Position numbers and translations under genes: made by a program. The notes under the pieces were generated by a model that saw only the letters and a program-made list of their open reading frames with translations, did not search any database and had not been told where the DNA came from. 64,000 nt of DNA from Actinokineospora auranticolor (GTDB taxonomy: Bacteria > Actinomycetota > Actinomycetes > Mycobacteriales > Pseudonocardiaceae): NCBI RefSeq assembly GCF_002934265.1, contig NZ_PTIX01000002.1, positions 496,001 to 560,000 of the forward strand, given 5' to 3'. Below, piece by piece: positions 1 to 8,350 of the stretch (position 1 is its first letter; the number at the start of each line of letters is the position of its first letter).

Positions 1-624
1 GGCACCGGCCAACTCAACGTCATCGCGGTCAAGGGCGCCGAACTCATGGACAAATGGGTGGGCGAGTCCGAACGAGCCGTCCGCGAACTGTTCCGCCGCG
101 CCAGCGAAGCCGCCCCCGCCCTCATCTTCCTGGACGAGGTCGACGCCCTCGCCCCCCGCCGCGGCCAGTCCTCCGACTCGGGCGTCGCCGACCGCGTCGT
201 GGCCGCCCTGCTCACCGAACTCGACGGCGTCGAACCCCTCCGCGACGTGGTCGTGGTCGGCGCGACCAACCGCCCCGAACTGGTCGACCCGGCCCTGCTC
301 CGCCCCGGCCGCCTGGAACGCCTCATCTACGTCCCCCCACCCGACGCCGAGGCCCGGTCCGCAATCCTCCGCGCCACCAGCCGCAACACCCCCCTCGCCG
401 ACGACGTCGACCTGGACACCTACGCCCAATCCCTCGACGGCTACTCCGCCGCAGACTGCTCCGCCCTAATCCGCGAAGCCGCCCTCACCGCCATGCGGGA
501 ATCCCTCGACGCCACCGTGGTCACCACCGCCCACCTCACCAAGGCCAGGACCAACGTCCGCCCCTCCCTCGACCCCGCCCAACTCGCCTCCCTCGAGGCC
601 TACGCCAACTCGCGCACCCCTTAG
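1..624 (+). CDS. CDC48/FtsH-type AAA+ ATPase, C-terminal part (5' end outside window)
   Basis: The open frame enters at base 1 and ends at TAG 622-624, giving the last 207 residues of an AAA+ ATPase. The Walker A loop lies before the window. Visible features are the Walker B acidic motif (ALIFLDEVDALAPRRG), sensor 1 (VVGATNRPELVD), the arginine-finger region (LLRPGRLERLIYV) and a C-terminal helical lid ending around LTKARTNVRP. The spacing and the GESERAVRELF pore-loop region match the second AAA domain of CDC48/p97-like unfoldases, which remodel protein substrates by ATP hydrolysis. The 3' end (604-624) is repeated almost exactly 200 bp downstream. The domain call is safe; the substrate and full length cannot be seen. 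Confidence 0.9.
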   Translation, partial: GTGQLNVIAVKGAELMDKWVGESERAVRELFRRASEAAPALIFLDEVDALAPRRGQSSDSGVADRVVAALLTELDGVEPLRDVVVVGATNRPELVDPALLRPGRLERLIYVPPPDAEARSAILRATSRNTPLADDVDLDTYAQSLDGYSAADCSALIREAALTAMRESLDATVVTTAHLTKARTNVRPSLDPAQLASLEAYANSRTP

Positions 625-824
625 CCCTCGATCCCCCCCCCCCGCCTCACTCCACCCCTTTCACTCCACCCACCCGCTCCACTCACCCCACGCCTCCTGC
701 CCACCCACGCCCCCGCCACACCCCGACGACCCCAATCCCCAACCTCACCCAGCCCGACCCACCCCGGCGGGCCGCTTCACCGCGCCCACATTCCTCGCCC
801 CTCGCCAACTCCCGCACCCCCTAG
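603..824. repeat. Duplicated 3' end of the AAA gene (200-bp offset)
   Basis: The last codons and stop of the AAA gene (603-624) recur at 803-824 with three substitutions, including the TAG. The intervening 200 bp are C-rich and have no recognisable coding content. This looks like slippage or tandem duplication of the gene end followed by decay. Confidence 0.6.
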
Positions 825-1266
825 CCACCCATGCCCCACCCCCGCCGCACTCCACCCCTGCTCGCCCACATGCCACTCCACTCGCCCCGTCCATCCCCTT
901 GCCCGCCCTGCCCCACAGCCCACCCCGCCTGCCAGACCCTGACGGCCTCAACCCCACCCAGCCCTGCTCGGCCCTGCCCTACCCAGCGCGGCCCAGCCCA
1001 GCTCTGCCCGGCCCTGCCCTGCCCAGCCCAGCGCGGCCCAGCCCAGCGCGGCCCCGCCCCGCGCGGCCCCGCCCCGCGCGGCCCCGCCCCGCTCGGCCCA
1101 GCCCCGCTCGGCCTGGCCCGCTCGGCCTGGCCCGCTCGGCCTGGCCCGCTCGGCCTGGCCTGGCCTGGCCCAACGATCATCGGGCCGCTTCACCGCGCCC
1201 TCGCCCGCCCCTGCTCCCCTAGCCACCCGTCCAACCCGCTCCACCTCTTCTCACCCGCCACCCACT
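625..1266. other. C-rich, repeat-rich non-coding stretch
   Basis: No believable gene is seen. The top strand is strongly pyrimidine/C-rich and made of degenerate CCCxCTCCAC-like words. The 19-mer GGGCCGCTTCACCGCGCCC occurs identically at 769-787 and 1182-1200, and both copies are followed within 30-40 bp by CTAGCCACCC (821-830 and 1219-1228). The stretch therefore contains a degenerate direct repeat of about 400 bp, with the tandem array at 1031-1161 between the copies. Open frames here are compositional (Pro/Ala/Arg or Gly/Ala only). Confidence 0.6.
1031..1161. repeat. Tandem repeat array, 15-bp units then 14-bp units
   Basis: Five 15-bp units of the form GCGCGGCCCCGCCCC (1031-1045, 1046-1060, 1061-1075, 1076-1090, 1091-1105; a few substitutions) run directly into four 14-bp units GCTCGGCCTGGCCC (1106-1119, 1120-1133, 1134-1147, 1148-1161). 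The array is non-coding and almost pure G+C. Confidence 0.85.
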
Positions 1267-1329
1267 TCACTCACTCCGTGCCCCTGCGCGGCCACCCTGC
1301 CCGCCAATCACGACGCACCGGACCTCACT

Positions 1330-1760
1330 CGCCCGCCCCAACCACCCCCAAGGTCGCCGCTGCCTGCGGCCACCATCTCGACCGCAGCCGGGTAGCTGCC
1401 CACCGACAACTCGCCGCGCCGGGTTCACGGAGGTGGTTCGAGGCAGCTCGAGCAGGCCCATGGTCACCGGCGCGCCGAGCGGACCATCGAAGACCTCGGC
1501 GCGGGACGCGTGCTCGTGCCCGCGCAGCCTGACGAGGCCATCGACAGGGTGCGAGTATCGATCAGGTCGACCGTGGGCACCCACCTGCCGCACCTGCCCT
1601 CAGCCGGGTCCTCGGCACAACACAGCCAGCTCCGCGGCCAATTTGGCCGCACCCACACCGGCCGCGCCATGCCAAACTCGACCACCGATCGGGGCTGTCC
1701 ACGGCACACGGCCGCGACGTGGACCAAGGCACCGCATCGGCTATCGACGCCGTCCGGAGT
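1330..1760 (-). pseudogene. Possible decayed zinc-type MDR dehydrogenase fragment
   Basis: No intact gene lies between the repeats and the TetR pair. On the minus strand, broken frames give pieces that loosely recall a medium-chain dehydrogenase. A stretch GAAGVGAAKLAAELAVL (about 1640-1600) has a nucleotide-binding Gly pattern. AEVFDGPLGAPVTMGLLELP lies at about 1500-1440. GELSVGSYPAAVEMVAAGSG, like the C-terminal region of these enzymes, lies at about 1405-1345. The pieces are in different frames separated by stops. The resemblance is by eye and weak; it may be chance. Confidence 0.25.
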
Positions 1761-1948
1761 TTCGTCTTGGCACTACCCGACATCCGGGTCGGCCACTCGC
1801 CGATCTCCCGGTATGACCGGCGTACGAGACATCATGTCCGCAGTCCGCTCCAATCGGACGGTGTCTCGTGAGCGGCGGACGGCGGGTGGTCGGAGAAGGA
1901 TGGTGGTCCGCCGGTGGACGGTTTCCGAAGTCCGCAGTGGACCTCAGC

Positions 1949-2590
1949 TCAGCCGCAGATGTGGTGCAGGGCGTGGGCCGTGCGGGCTACTCGGTCGCGG
2001 TGCCTGGGGAGCAGCACCCGGTCGAGTCGGTGGGCCCAGTCGGTGGTCACGTGGGCCGGGATGTCGCAGTCCGCGGGCATCAGGACCGCCAGAGTCTGGG
2101 CTCCGATGAGCATCGCCGTGATGCCCATGGCCTCCTCCGTCGTATTCACCGTCGGTCGCACTTCTCCCACGAGCACGGCCTCATCCAGCAGGTCCCGCGC
2201 AACCGCAACCAGGCCGAGGAAGTGGGCTCCCGCCACCAGGTCGAACAACTCCGCCGTGATCACCAGCCGCACGGCTACGCGGACAAGTGGGGTGGTTCGG
2301 GCGGATTCGGTGAGTTCCGTGGTGGCGTCCACCAGGGCCAGCACCGGGTCGCGGGTCGCTGCCCAGGCCCGGCCCCGGACCTGGTGGGCGTGGGCCAGGT
2401 AGTCCTCCACGACCGCCACCGCCAGCGCCTGCTTCGACGGGAAGTGCCTGTACAGCGCCCCTTTCGTCAACTCCACCCTCCTGCACACCGCGTCCAGGGA
2501 CGTCTCCTCGTAGCCGTCGCGGTCGAACAGGTCGATCGCGGCGGTGACCAGGCGGGCCCGGGTTCGGGGGCCTTGTGCGCGTTCAACCAC
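1949..2590 (-). CDS. TetR-family regulator, gamma-butyrolactone-receptor-like
   Basis: A 213-residue protein with an N-terminal TetR helix-turn-helix (residues about 12-60: AAIDLFDRDGYEETSLDAV, LTKGALYRHFPSK). The C-terminal ligand domain has features of ArpA/ScbR-type receptors: a WxxxLLxxAxxxGEVRP-like stretch, a hydrophobic MLIGAQTLAV segment and a terminal WxxRLDRVLLP motif. Start is GTG at 2590, 22 bp after the stop of the TetR gene at 2613-3212, so the two probably share a transcript. No afsA-type butyrolactone synthase lies nearby in the window. TetR family is certain; the butyrolactone-receptor subfamily is inferred from C-terminal resemblance only. Confidence 0.85.
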   Translation of the reverse strand: MVERAQGPRTRARLVTAAIDLFDRDGYEETSLDAVCRRVELTKGALYRHFPSKQALAVAVVEDYLAHAHQVRGRAWAATRDPVLALVDATTELTESARTTPLVRVAVRLVITAELFDLVAGAHFLGLVAVARDLLDEAVLVGEVRPTVNTTEEAMGITAMLIGAQTLAVLMPADCDIPAHVTTDWAHRLDRVLLPRHRDRVARTAHALHHICG

Positions 2591-2612
2591 GACACTGCAC
2601 CTCCGTCGACTG

Positions 2613-3212
2613 TCAGGTCCGGCCGATGTCGCGCGGTGGACCCCACCGCAGCCGCAGCAGGGCTTCGGGGCGGGCCAGGGCGGTCAGCCACGTGCGCAGC
2701 GCGCGGGTGACGCCGACGGCCGGTTCGTCCTCAGTGGTCAGTGCGAGCCCCATCCGCTCCACTCCTACCAGTGCGGTGACGATGGCGCCCGCCGCCCGGT
2801 TCAGGTCGACGGCCGCGCGCAGTTCGCCCCGGTATTGGGCTTCCTGCAACAGGTCGTGGACCGCACGTGTCCAGCGCCGGGTTTGGGACCTGGCGCGGGT
2901 CTGGTAGCCGGGCATCTGGAACAGCAGTTTCGCCGTCACCTGTTGGCGGGCGTGCACGTGCACGAGGTCGACCAACACCTGTAGCGGCGCGCGGTGCCGC
3001 CCGTGCAGCGCGGCGCGGGCGGTCATCAGCGCGCGCTCCTCGTGGTCGAGCACGGCGAGTGCGAGGTCGCGCTTGGAGGCGAAACAACCGTACAGCGCAC
3101 CCTTCGTGACCCCGGCGATGGTGCAGACCTCGTCAACAGTGGCTCTGCGGTAGCCCATGCGGTCGAACACGACCACCGCCGCACCCAGAAGTGCTTGCCT
3201 CGTCGCAGACAC
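2613..3212 (-). CDS. TetR-family regulator, second receptor-like paralogue
   Basis: A 199-residue TetR protein. The HTH is at residues 5-55 (LLGAAVVVFDRMGYRRATVD, VTKGALYGCFASKRDLA). The C-terminal domain has the same pattern as its downstream neighbour (WTRAVHDLLQEAQYRGELRA, then a hydrophobic segment and a C-terminal W). It is the first gene of a two-gene minus-strand unit with the TetR at 1949-2590. The GTG start at 3212 is preceded by GGAGGA unusually closely (about 2 nt), and the N-terminus is short, so the start is uncertain. It could bind a diffusible butyrolactone-type signal or another hydrophobic ligand; nothing in the sequence identifies the ligand. Confidence 0.8.
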   Translation of the reverse strand: MSATRQALLGAAVVVFDRMGYRRATVDEVCTIAGVTKGALYGCFASKRDLALAVLDHEERALMTARAALHGRHRAPLQVLVDLVHVHARQQVTAKLLFQMPGYQTRARSQTRRWTRAVHDLLQEAQYRGELRAAVDLNRAAGAIVTALVGVERMGLALTTEDEPAVGVTRALRTWLTALARPEALLRLRWGPPRDIGRT

Positions 3213-3378
3213 TCCTCCGAGTCTGCCGAGCGCGCGGGAACCCGTCTAGGGGCCTTCTGTCAGGGAATCGCTGCGCCGCAAGGCGGATCGGTGAATTCCC
3301 CGGTATCCGTGGGAGAACACCCGATCTCGACCGGGACGGGGGATGCGCGGCCCGCGCGGTCGGTGGATCATCGAGGCA

Positions 3379-4350
3379 ATGGCGGAGGGTGATCTGCGGC
3401 CGGTCGACGTCGAGGTCTACCGGGCGCTGCTGGACCAATCCGGCACCACGACCGAACTGGGCGCGCGGCTCGGCATGGATGTCGGCAGGCTCGGCTCGGT
3501 GCTGCGCGGGCTGGTGGCGAAGGAACTGGTGAGCCGGTCCAGCGGCAGGCCCGCGCGGTTCACCGCGGTGGCCCCCGAGGTGGGGCTGGGCGGGCTGGTG
3601 CTGCGCCGGGAACGGGAACTGGAGCGGGTCCGCGCGTTGCAGGCGGAGCTGCGGGAGTGGCAGCGGCGCAAGGTGCGCGACGTCGACCCGGCCGAGCTGC
3701 TGGAGGTCGTGCGCGGCGGCGAGGAGATCAGCAAGCGGGCCGCGCAGCTCATGCGGTCGGCGGTCGACGAGGTCCGGTTCGTGGACAAGCCGCCGTACGC
3801 GCAGCCGCCGTCGGTGTTGCACCCGGTCGAGCGCGAGTTGCTCGGTCGGGGCGTGCGGTTCCGCGGCGTCTACGACCGGTCGGCGGTCGAGCTGCACCAC
3901 CTGGAGGCCGACCTGGAGGCGGGGGTAGCGCTGGGCGAGCAGGCCCGGGTGGTGGCGGACGCGCCGCTGAAGATGATCCTGGTGGACGGGGTGCGCTGCA
4001 TCCTGCCGCTCGACTCGACCGCGCCCGACCTCGGCACGGCGCTGGTGGTGCGGCCGTGCACGCTGCTCGACGCGCTGGGCGAGCTGTTCGAGAGCCTGTG
4101 GAAGCACGCCATGCCGTTCGCCGTGCACACCACGCCCGAACTGTCCGTTGTGGACTCGCGGATGTTGACCCTGCTCACCGCCGGGCTGCCGGACCGCAGC
4201 ATCGCCAAGCAACTCGGCCTGAGCTACCGGACCTTCCAGCGCAGGCTGCGCGACCTGATGGACGCGCTCGGCGCGCAAACCCGCTTCCAGGCGGGTTTGC
4301 GCGCCGCGGAACAGGGCTGGGTGCCCGTGGACCTGCCGCCCGCGCGGTGA
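3379..4350 (+). CDS. TrmB-like / LuxR C-terminal transcriptional regulator
   Basis: A 323-residue regulator read from ATG 3379 (GAGG just upstream; an alternative start at 3343 adds 12 residues). The N-terminal winged-helix part (residues about 5-65, VEVYRALLDQSGTTTELGARLG) is TrmB-like. A helical linker (RERELERVRALQAELREWQRR) leads to a phospholipase-D-like/TrmB sensor region. The C-terminus has a LuxR-type HTH (LLTAGLPDRSIAKQLGLSYRTFQRRLRDLMDALG split over about residues 255-290). This architecture is common in actinomycetes beside secreted-protease or secondary-metabolism genes. It converges on the subtilase gene across a shared hairpin. The target is unknown. Confidence 0.85.
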   Translation: MAEGDLRPVDVEVYRALLDQSGTTTELGARLGMDVGRLGSVLRGLVAKELVSRSSGRPARFTAVAPEVGLGGLVLRRERELERVRALQAELREWQRRKVRDVDPAELLEVVRGGEEISKRAAQLMRSAVDEVRFVDKPPYAQPPSVLHPVERELLGRGVRFRGVYDRSAVELHHLEADLEAGVALGEQARVVADAPLKMILVDGVRCILPLDSTAPDLGTALVVRPCTLLDALGELFESLWKHAMPFAVHTTPELSVVDSRMLTLLTAGLPDRSIAKQLGLSYRTFQRRLRDLMDALGAQTRFQAGLRAAEQGWVPVDLPPAR

Positions 4351-4353
4351 GGC

Positions 4354-4387
4354 GGGCCGCGCCCGGAAGCCACCCCGGGCGCGGCCC
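4354..4387. terminator. Bidirectional hairpin between convergent genes
   Basis: Perfect 13-bp stem: GGGCCGCGCCCGG (4354-4366) and its complement (4375-4387) with an 8-nt loop. It starts 4 bp after the stop of the TrmB/LuxR regulator and ends 8 bp before the stop of the convergent subtilase gene. Confidence 0.85.
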
Positions 4388-4395
4388 CATCCACC

Positions 4396-7300
4396 TCATC
4401 CCGCGCGGTAGGCCTTCTGCACGGTCTGCACAACGGTGTTGCCGAGGCTGTCCCGGGCCTCGGTGCGCAGCCACACGTCACCGGTGGTCCGCGGTGCCGT
4501 AACGGTCCAGACACCGCCGCCAGACGGCTTGACCTGCGCGTCCTGCCAGGTCTTCCCGTCGGTCGACGTGGCCACCCGGACCCAGGCCACCGAGCCCGCG
4601 TTGCGCGCGCCGAGCGGTTGCGCGGCGGCCACGTCGAAGGTGCGCGCGGTCAGCGTGTTGTCCGGGGACAGGCCCAGCCGGTAGTCGAGCTGGATGAGCG
4701 GCTGGAACGCGCACTTCGTGCCGTGCAGGCAGGAGTAGCCGGACGGGGGTTCGACCGTCGACGGCGCCGAGGTGAACGTCCACGACGTGTCCGTCCTGGT
4801 CGCGTGCGCGAGCAACGGCGTGCTCGGCGCCCCGTTCTGACCGGGCCCCGCGAGCGCGTCTGTGACATCGAGCCGGTAAACCGCACTCTGGGGCAGCAAC
4901 GGGAACCTGGGGAACAGCGCCATGTCCTCCGGCAGCGGCTTGATCTCCTCGGTGCCGCGGAAGAGCCGGGCCGTGGTAGTGGTGAAGTACTTCGCGTTCT
5001 CGTACGGACCCACGTACCCGGTGCCGTCTGTCCACTGTAGAGCCGGGGTGAACAGGTCGCCCTCCCGGCAGTTCGAGCACAGCACCCGCCACCGGCCTTC
5101 CGCGGCCGGGTACCGCGCCGGGTGGTCCGGACCGAGCTGCGCGGCGGTGGCGCGCAGCGGCGCGGCGAACCAGTGCTCGTCCGGCCGGGTCCGTTCGGTC
5201 GGCTGGTAGGTGTTGAGCTGGTTCATCGACAGCGCGGCGCGGTTCGCCATCTCGGTCACCACCCGCTTCCACACCACCCCCGGGTCACCCGGGCCGGTGT
5301 ACTCGGTCCAGCTACCCGGCACCGGGATGCGCACGGCCTGGTTGAACTGCGTCTTCCACAGGCCGTTGGGGAAGGCGTAGTAGGTCTTCTGCGCGGTCAC
5401 GCCGGGCTGGTCGGCGTGGTAGGTGGTCCGGGTCGCGACGAGCTGGTCCGGCCGCAGTGTGCGCGAGTGCTGCTTGGGCACCCCGTTGCGGTCGAGCACG
5501 TCGAGGTTGAACATCGCGTCCGGCGCGGGCCGCACGGTGATCGTCAGCGGCCCGGTCGCGGCCCGCAACCGTTCCCCCTCGGCGTTGCCCAGGGCGAACA
5601 CCGGCAGCGGCGGCGCGGTGAGCGCCACCGGGAGCGCGCCCGGCGCGTCGACGTAGGTGACCAGCGCCGCCGCCCCCGCCTTGGCCGCGGCCTGGGCGGC
5701 GGCCGAAGTCGCCTGGTTGACCGCGGCGACCGGGTCGGGCGCGTTCGGCGGCACGGCGATCTTGGCCAGCACCGCCTTGCCCTTGGCGTCGGCGGCACCC
5801 GGCGCGACGACCGGGACCTCGTGGCCACCCGGCCAGGTCGAGGTCACCGTGGGGACGTCGTAGGTCGGCGTGTACCGCTGTCCCGCCACCACCATGTCAA
5901 CCGCGGCCGTGCCGAGCGTCGCGTGGTCTTGGAGGCTGATCGCCCCGACCTTGGCCGGAGCCGACGGCGTCACGCGGACCTCGGTACCGCTCGGCCCGGC
6001 ACTGGTGCCGACCTCGGTGATGTAGCCATCGCGACCGGCCATCGCGGGCAGCACGCGGCGCAGGGCCACCGTGCGGTCCCGCTGGTCGGTGGGCACCGTG
6101 GTACCGATCTCCACGGGCACGGCGGACCGCGCGTCGAGGGTGATGGTGGTGGCCTTGTCGACCCGCACTTCCGGCGCGCTCAGCCCGGTCCAGCGCCGCA
6201 CCGCGACGCCGCGCTCGGTCACCGAGCCCAGCGCGGAGTACGTGCCGAACGGCAACTGCACGCTGCCCTCGCCGTCGACGAGGTCCACGGCGTAGGTGAG
6301 GTCGGCCAGGAACGGGTCGTTGGGCCGGGACGTGCCGAGGGCGTCGTCGATGAGCTGGACCACCGTCTGCTGGGCGGGCCGACCGGCCGAGTCCAGCACG
6401 CGCACCGAGACCGGGAACAGGTCCGGGGCGTTGTACGTGCTCACCGGGGTCCGGACGGACTCCCCGTCGCTCGTGGTGGCCACGACCGTGCCGCCGTAGA
6501 CACCGTCCGGGCCCACCTCGGGGTTGACCGTGACGGTCACCGGCACCGTGGAGCGCGGCGCGACCGCGACCGCCTTGGCACCCAGGACCATCTCGTTCTT
6601 CGGCATCGGCTTGCCGTCCCACGACTGCACACCGAGGTCGAGCGCGAGCGTCTTCGCCGTCGAACCGTTGTTGGTGAAGGTCATCGTGCGGCTGGTCGAG
6701 TCGCCACCGTCGACCTTGCCGAAGCTCGCCGACGCCAGCCCGGTCGCCGACTGCCGCACGGCGCGCGCCACGTCGAGTCTGCCCGCGCCCTGCTCGTACC
6801 ACTTCGCGCCCACGTCGGCCGCGGTGGAGACCAGCGCGTTCTTGATGGTCTGCCCCGTCCAGTCCGGGTGCTGCTGGGCCAGCAGCAGGGCCGCGCCCGC
6901 GACGTGCGGCGTGGCCATGGAGGTGCCCTCGGCCGCGGTGTAGGAGTCGTCGACGGGGTCGCCCATCGACGTGCCCGCCGCGCGCGCCGCCACGATGCCC
7001 ACGCCCGGTGCCACGATCTCGGGTTTGACCAAGGCGTCCCGCAGGCGGGGGCCGCGGCTGCTGAACCAGGCCAGCTTGTCCTCGCGGTCGACCGCGCCGA
7101 CGGTGAGCGCCGACGCGGCGGCACCGGGGGTGCTGATCGCGCGGTCCGCCGAGCCGTAGTTGCCCGCGGCGACCACGAACAGCGTGCCGGTCTCCGCCGA
7201 GAGGCGGTCGACGAGTTCGCTGAGCGGGTCGGTGCCGTCGGTGATCCCGGCGCCGAGGCTCATGTTGACGACCTTGACCTTCTGCGCCACGGCCCACTCC

Positions 7301-8169
7301 ACGCCCGCCATGACCTGCGACATGTCGCCGGTCCCGGTGCCGTCGAACACCTTCGCCGAGACCAGGGTCGCGCCGGGGGCCATGCCGCGGTAGCGGCCGT
7401 CGGACGCCTTGCCGGTGCCCGCGAGGATCGAGGCGACGTGCGTGCCGTGACCGTAGTGGTCCTCACCATCGCCGTCGGGGCTGAAGTCCGCCTTGGCCGC
7501 TACCCGACCCTCGAGGTCGGGGTGCGTCTCGTCGATGCCGGTGTCCACGACCGCGACCCTGGTCCCGGTGCCGTCGAACCCGAGGTCCCAGGCGGCGGGC
7601 GCGCCGACCTGGCGGGTGCTGCGGTCGAGCGCGACCTCGACCTTGCGGTCGAGGGAGACCTCCGCGACGCCGAGGGTGTCGGTGGTCAGCGACCGCCAGA
7701 ACTGCGGCGCGCGGGTCTTGTCGACCTTCACGGCCAGCGCGTGCGCGAGCCGGACGCTGGGCACCAGCGAGGTCGGGCGGCCGTCGGGGCGGGCGATCAC
7801 CGGGATGGCGCCGGTGGCGGTGTCCTGCCTGCCGTCGTGCAGCAGGGTGCGGACGTTGAACAGCTCGGGGTCCAGTTTGTGGGAAGTCACCAACCCGACC
7901 GCGTCCGACGGGTAGACGAACACACCGTCCGATGTGGACATCGTGGTGAACGTCGGGCTGGTGCCGTCGGCGCGGGTCGCGGGCTCCACCCGGACCGTGC
8001 CGTCCGACTCCCGGTAGTCGACGACGTCACCGGTGATCAGCGTGATCCGCGTGCCCGCCGCGGCGGCGGGCCGATCAGGTGGGGCTGCTTGGGCGGGTGC
8101 GGCGCCGTAGTAGGTGACCGCGGTGGCGACAAGGGCGACCGCGGTACCGAGACGCAAGAAGGGGGGCAT
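4396..8169 (-). CDS. Secreted subtilisin-like serine peptidase (S8 family), large multidomain
   Basis: A 1257-residue exported protease. Residues 1-28 form a signal peptide (hydrophobic core followed by AQAAP). A propeptide-like region leads to the S8 catalytic domain, with Asp209 (VAVVDTGID), His241 (GHGTHVAS), oxyanion Asn337 (VAAGNYG) and Ser417 (EGTSMATPHVAG). About 780 further residues are beta-rich. They include a protease-associated-like region (about 770-870) and end in a segment reading WVRVATSTDGKTWQDAQV. The start ATG 8169 has GAGGAGG 6 nt upstream. An inverted repeat 68-98 bp upstream may be an operator. The protein is much longer than minimal subtilisins (about 380 residues) and resembles actinobacterial 1100-1250-residue extracellular S8 peptidases. 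Substrate unknown. Confidence 0.93.
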   Translation of the reverse strand: MPPFLRLGTAVALVATAVTYYGAAPAQAAPPDRPAAAAGTRITLITGDVVDYRESDGTVRVEPATRADGTSPTFTTMSTSDGVFVYPSDAVGLVTSHKLDPELFNVRTLLHDGRQDTATGAIPVIARPDGRPTSLVPSVRLAHALAVKVDKTRAPQFWRSLTTDTLGVAEVSLDRKVEVALDRSTRQVGAPAAWDLGFDGTGTRVAVVDTGIDETHPDLEGRVAAKADFSPDGDGEDHYGHGTHVASILAGTGKASDGRYRGMAPGATLVSAKVFDGTGTGDMSQVMAGVEWAVAQKVKVVNMSLGAGITDGTDPLSELVDRLSAETGTLFVVAAGNYGSADRAISTPGAAASALTVGAVDREDKLAWFSSRGPRLRDALVKPEIVAPGVGIVAARAAGTSMGDPVDDSYTAAEGTSMATPHVAGAALLLAQQHPDWTGQTIKNALVSTAADVGAKWYEQGAGRLDVARAVRQSATGLASASFGKVDGGDSTSRTMTFTNNGSTAKTLALDLGVQSWDGKPMPKNEMVLGAKAVAVAPRSTVPVTVTVNPEVGPDGVYGGTVVATTSDGESVRTPVSTYNAPDLFPVSVRVLDSAGRPAQQTVVQLIDDALGTSRPNDPFLADLTYAVDLVDGEGSVQLPFGTYSALGSVTERGVAVRRWTGLSAPEVRVDKATTITLDARSAVPVEIGTTVPTDQRDRTVALRRVLPAMAGRDGYITEVGTSAGPSGTEVRVTPSAPAKVGAISLQDHATLGTAAVDMVVAGQRYTPTYDVPTVTSTWPGGHEVPVVAPGAADAKGKAVLAKIAVPPNAPDPVAAVNQATSAAAQAAAKAGAAALVTYVDAPGALPVALTAPPLPVFALGNAEGERLRAATGPLTITVRPAPDAMFNLDVLDRNGVPKQHSRTLRPDQLVATRTTYHADQPGVTAQKTYYAFPNGLWKTQFNQAVRIPVPGSWTEYTGPGDPGVVWKRVVTEMANRAALSMNQLNTYQPTERTRPDEHWFAAPLRATAAQLGPDHPARYPAAEGRWRVLCSNCREGDLFTPALQWTDGTGYVGPYENAKYFTTTTARLFRGTEEIKPLPEDMALFPRFPLLPQSAVYRLDVTDALAGPGQNGAPSTPLLAHATRTDTSWTFTSAPSTVEPPSGYSCLHGTKCAFQPLIQLDYRLGLSPDNTLTARTFDVAAAQPLGARNAGSVAWVRVATSTDGKTWQDAQVKPSGGGVWTVTAPRTTGDVWLRTEARDSLGNTVVQTVQKAYRAG

Positions 8170-8236
8170 GTGGCCTCCTCGAACAGGGTTTGTCCGAGGA
8201 TGAGCCGACGTGCGCAGTTGGTAAACGGTTCACCAC

Positions 8237-8267
8237 GGCGGCAAGTCGCCGTCGGCGACAAGCCGCC
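8237..8267. repeat. Imperfect inverted repeat upstream of the subtilase
   Basis: GGCGGC (8237-8242) and TCGCCG (8246-8251) pair with CGGCGA (8253-8258) and GCCGCC (8262-8267) around position 8252, with 3-nt unpaired bulges. It lies 68-98 bp upstream of the subtilase start and abuts the 40-bp palindrome. It could be a regulator site or part of the terminator structure. Confidence 0.5.
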
Positions 8268-8304
8268 ACGGGCCCCGACCGCGATCGCGGTCGGGGCCCG
8301 TGGC
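8265..8304. terminator. 40-bp perfect palindrome, terminator of the lamin-tail gene
   Basis: The left half GCCACGGGCCCCGACCGCGA (8265-8284) is followed immediately by its exact reverse complement (8285-8304), with no spacer. It starts 47 bp after the stop of the minus-strand lamin-tail gene at 8351. This position and G+C-rich form suit a terminator protecting the subtilase promoter region. Confidence 0.75.
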
Positions 8305-8350
8305 GTCCGGTGCGGGGGTCGCCCACCGGACGCGCCGGACGGACTCGACG

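Noticed and set aside
831..1532. Pro/Ala/Arg-rich open frames over the repeat block
   Set aside because: They reflect the C-rich repeats and have no start context or family; the complementary frames are Gly/Ala arrays.
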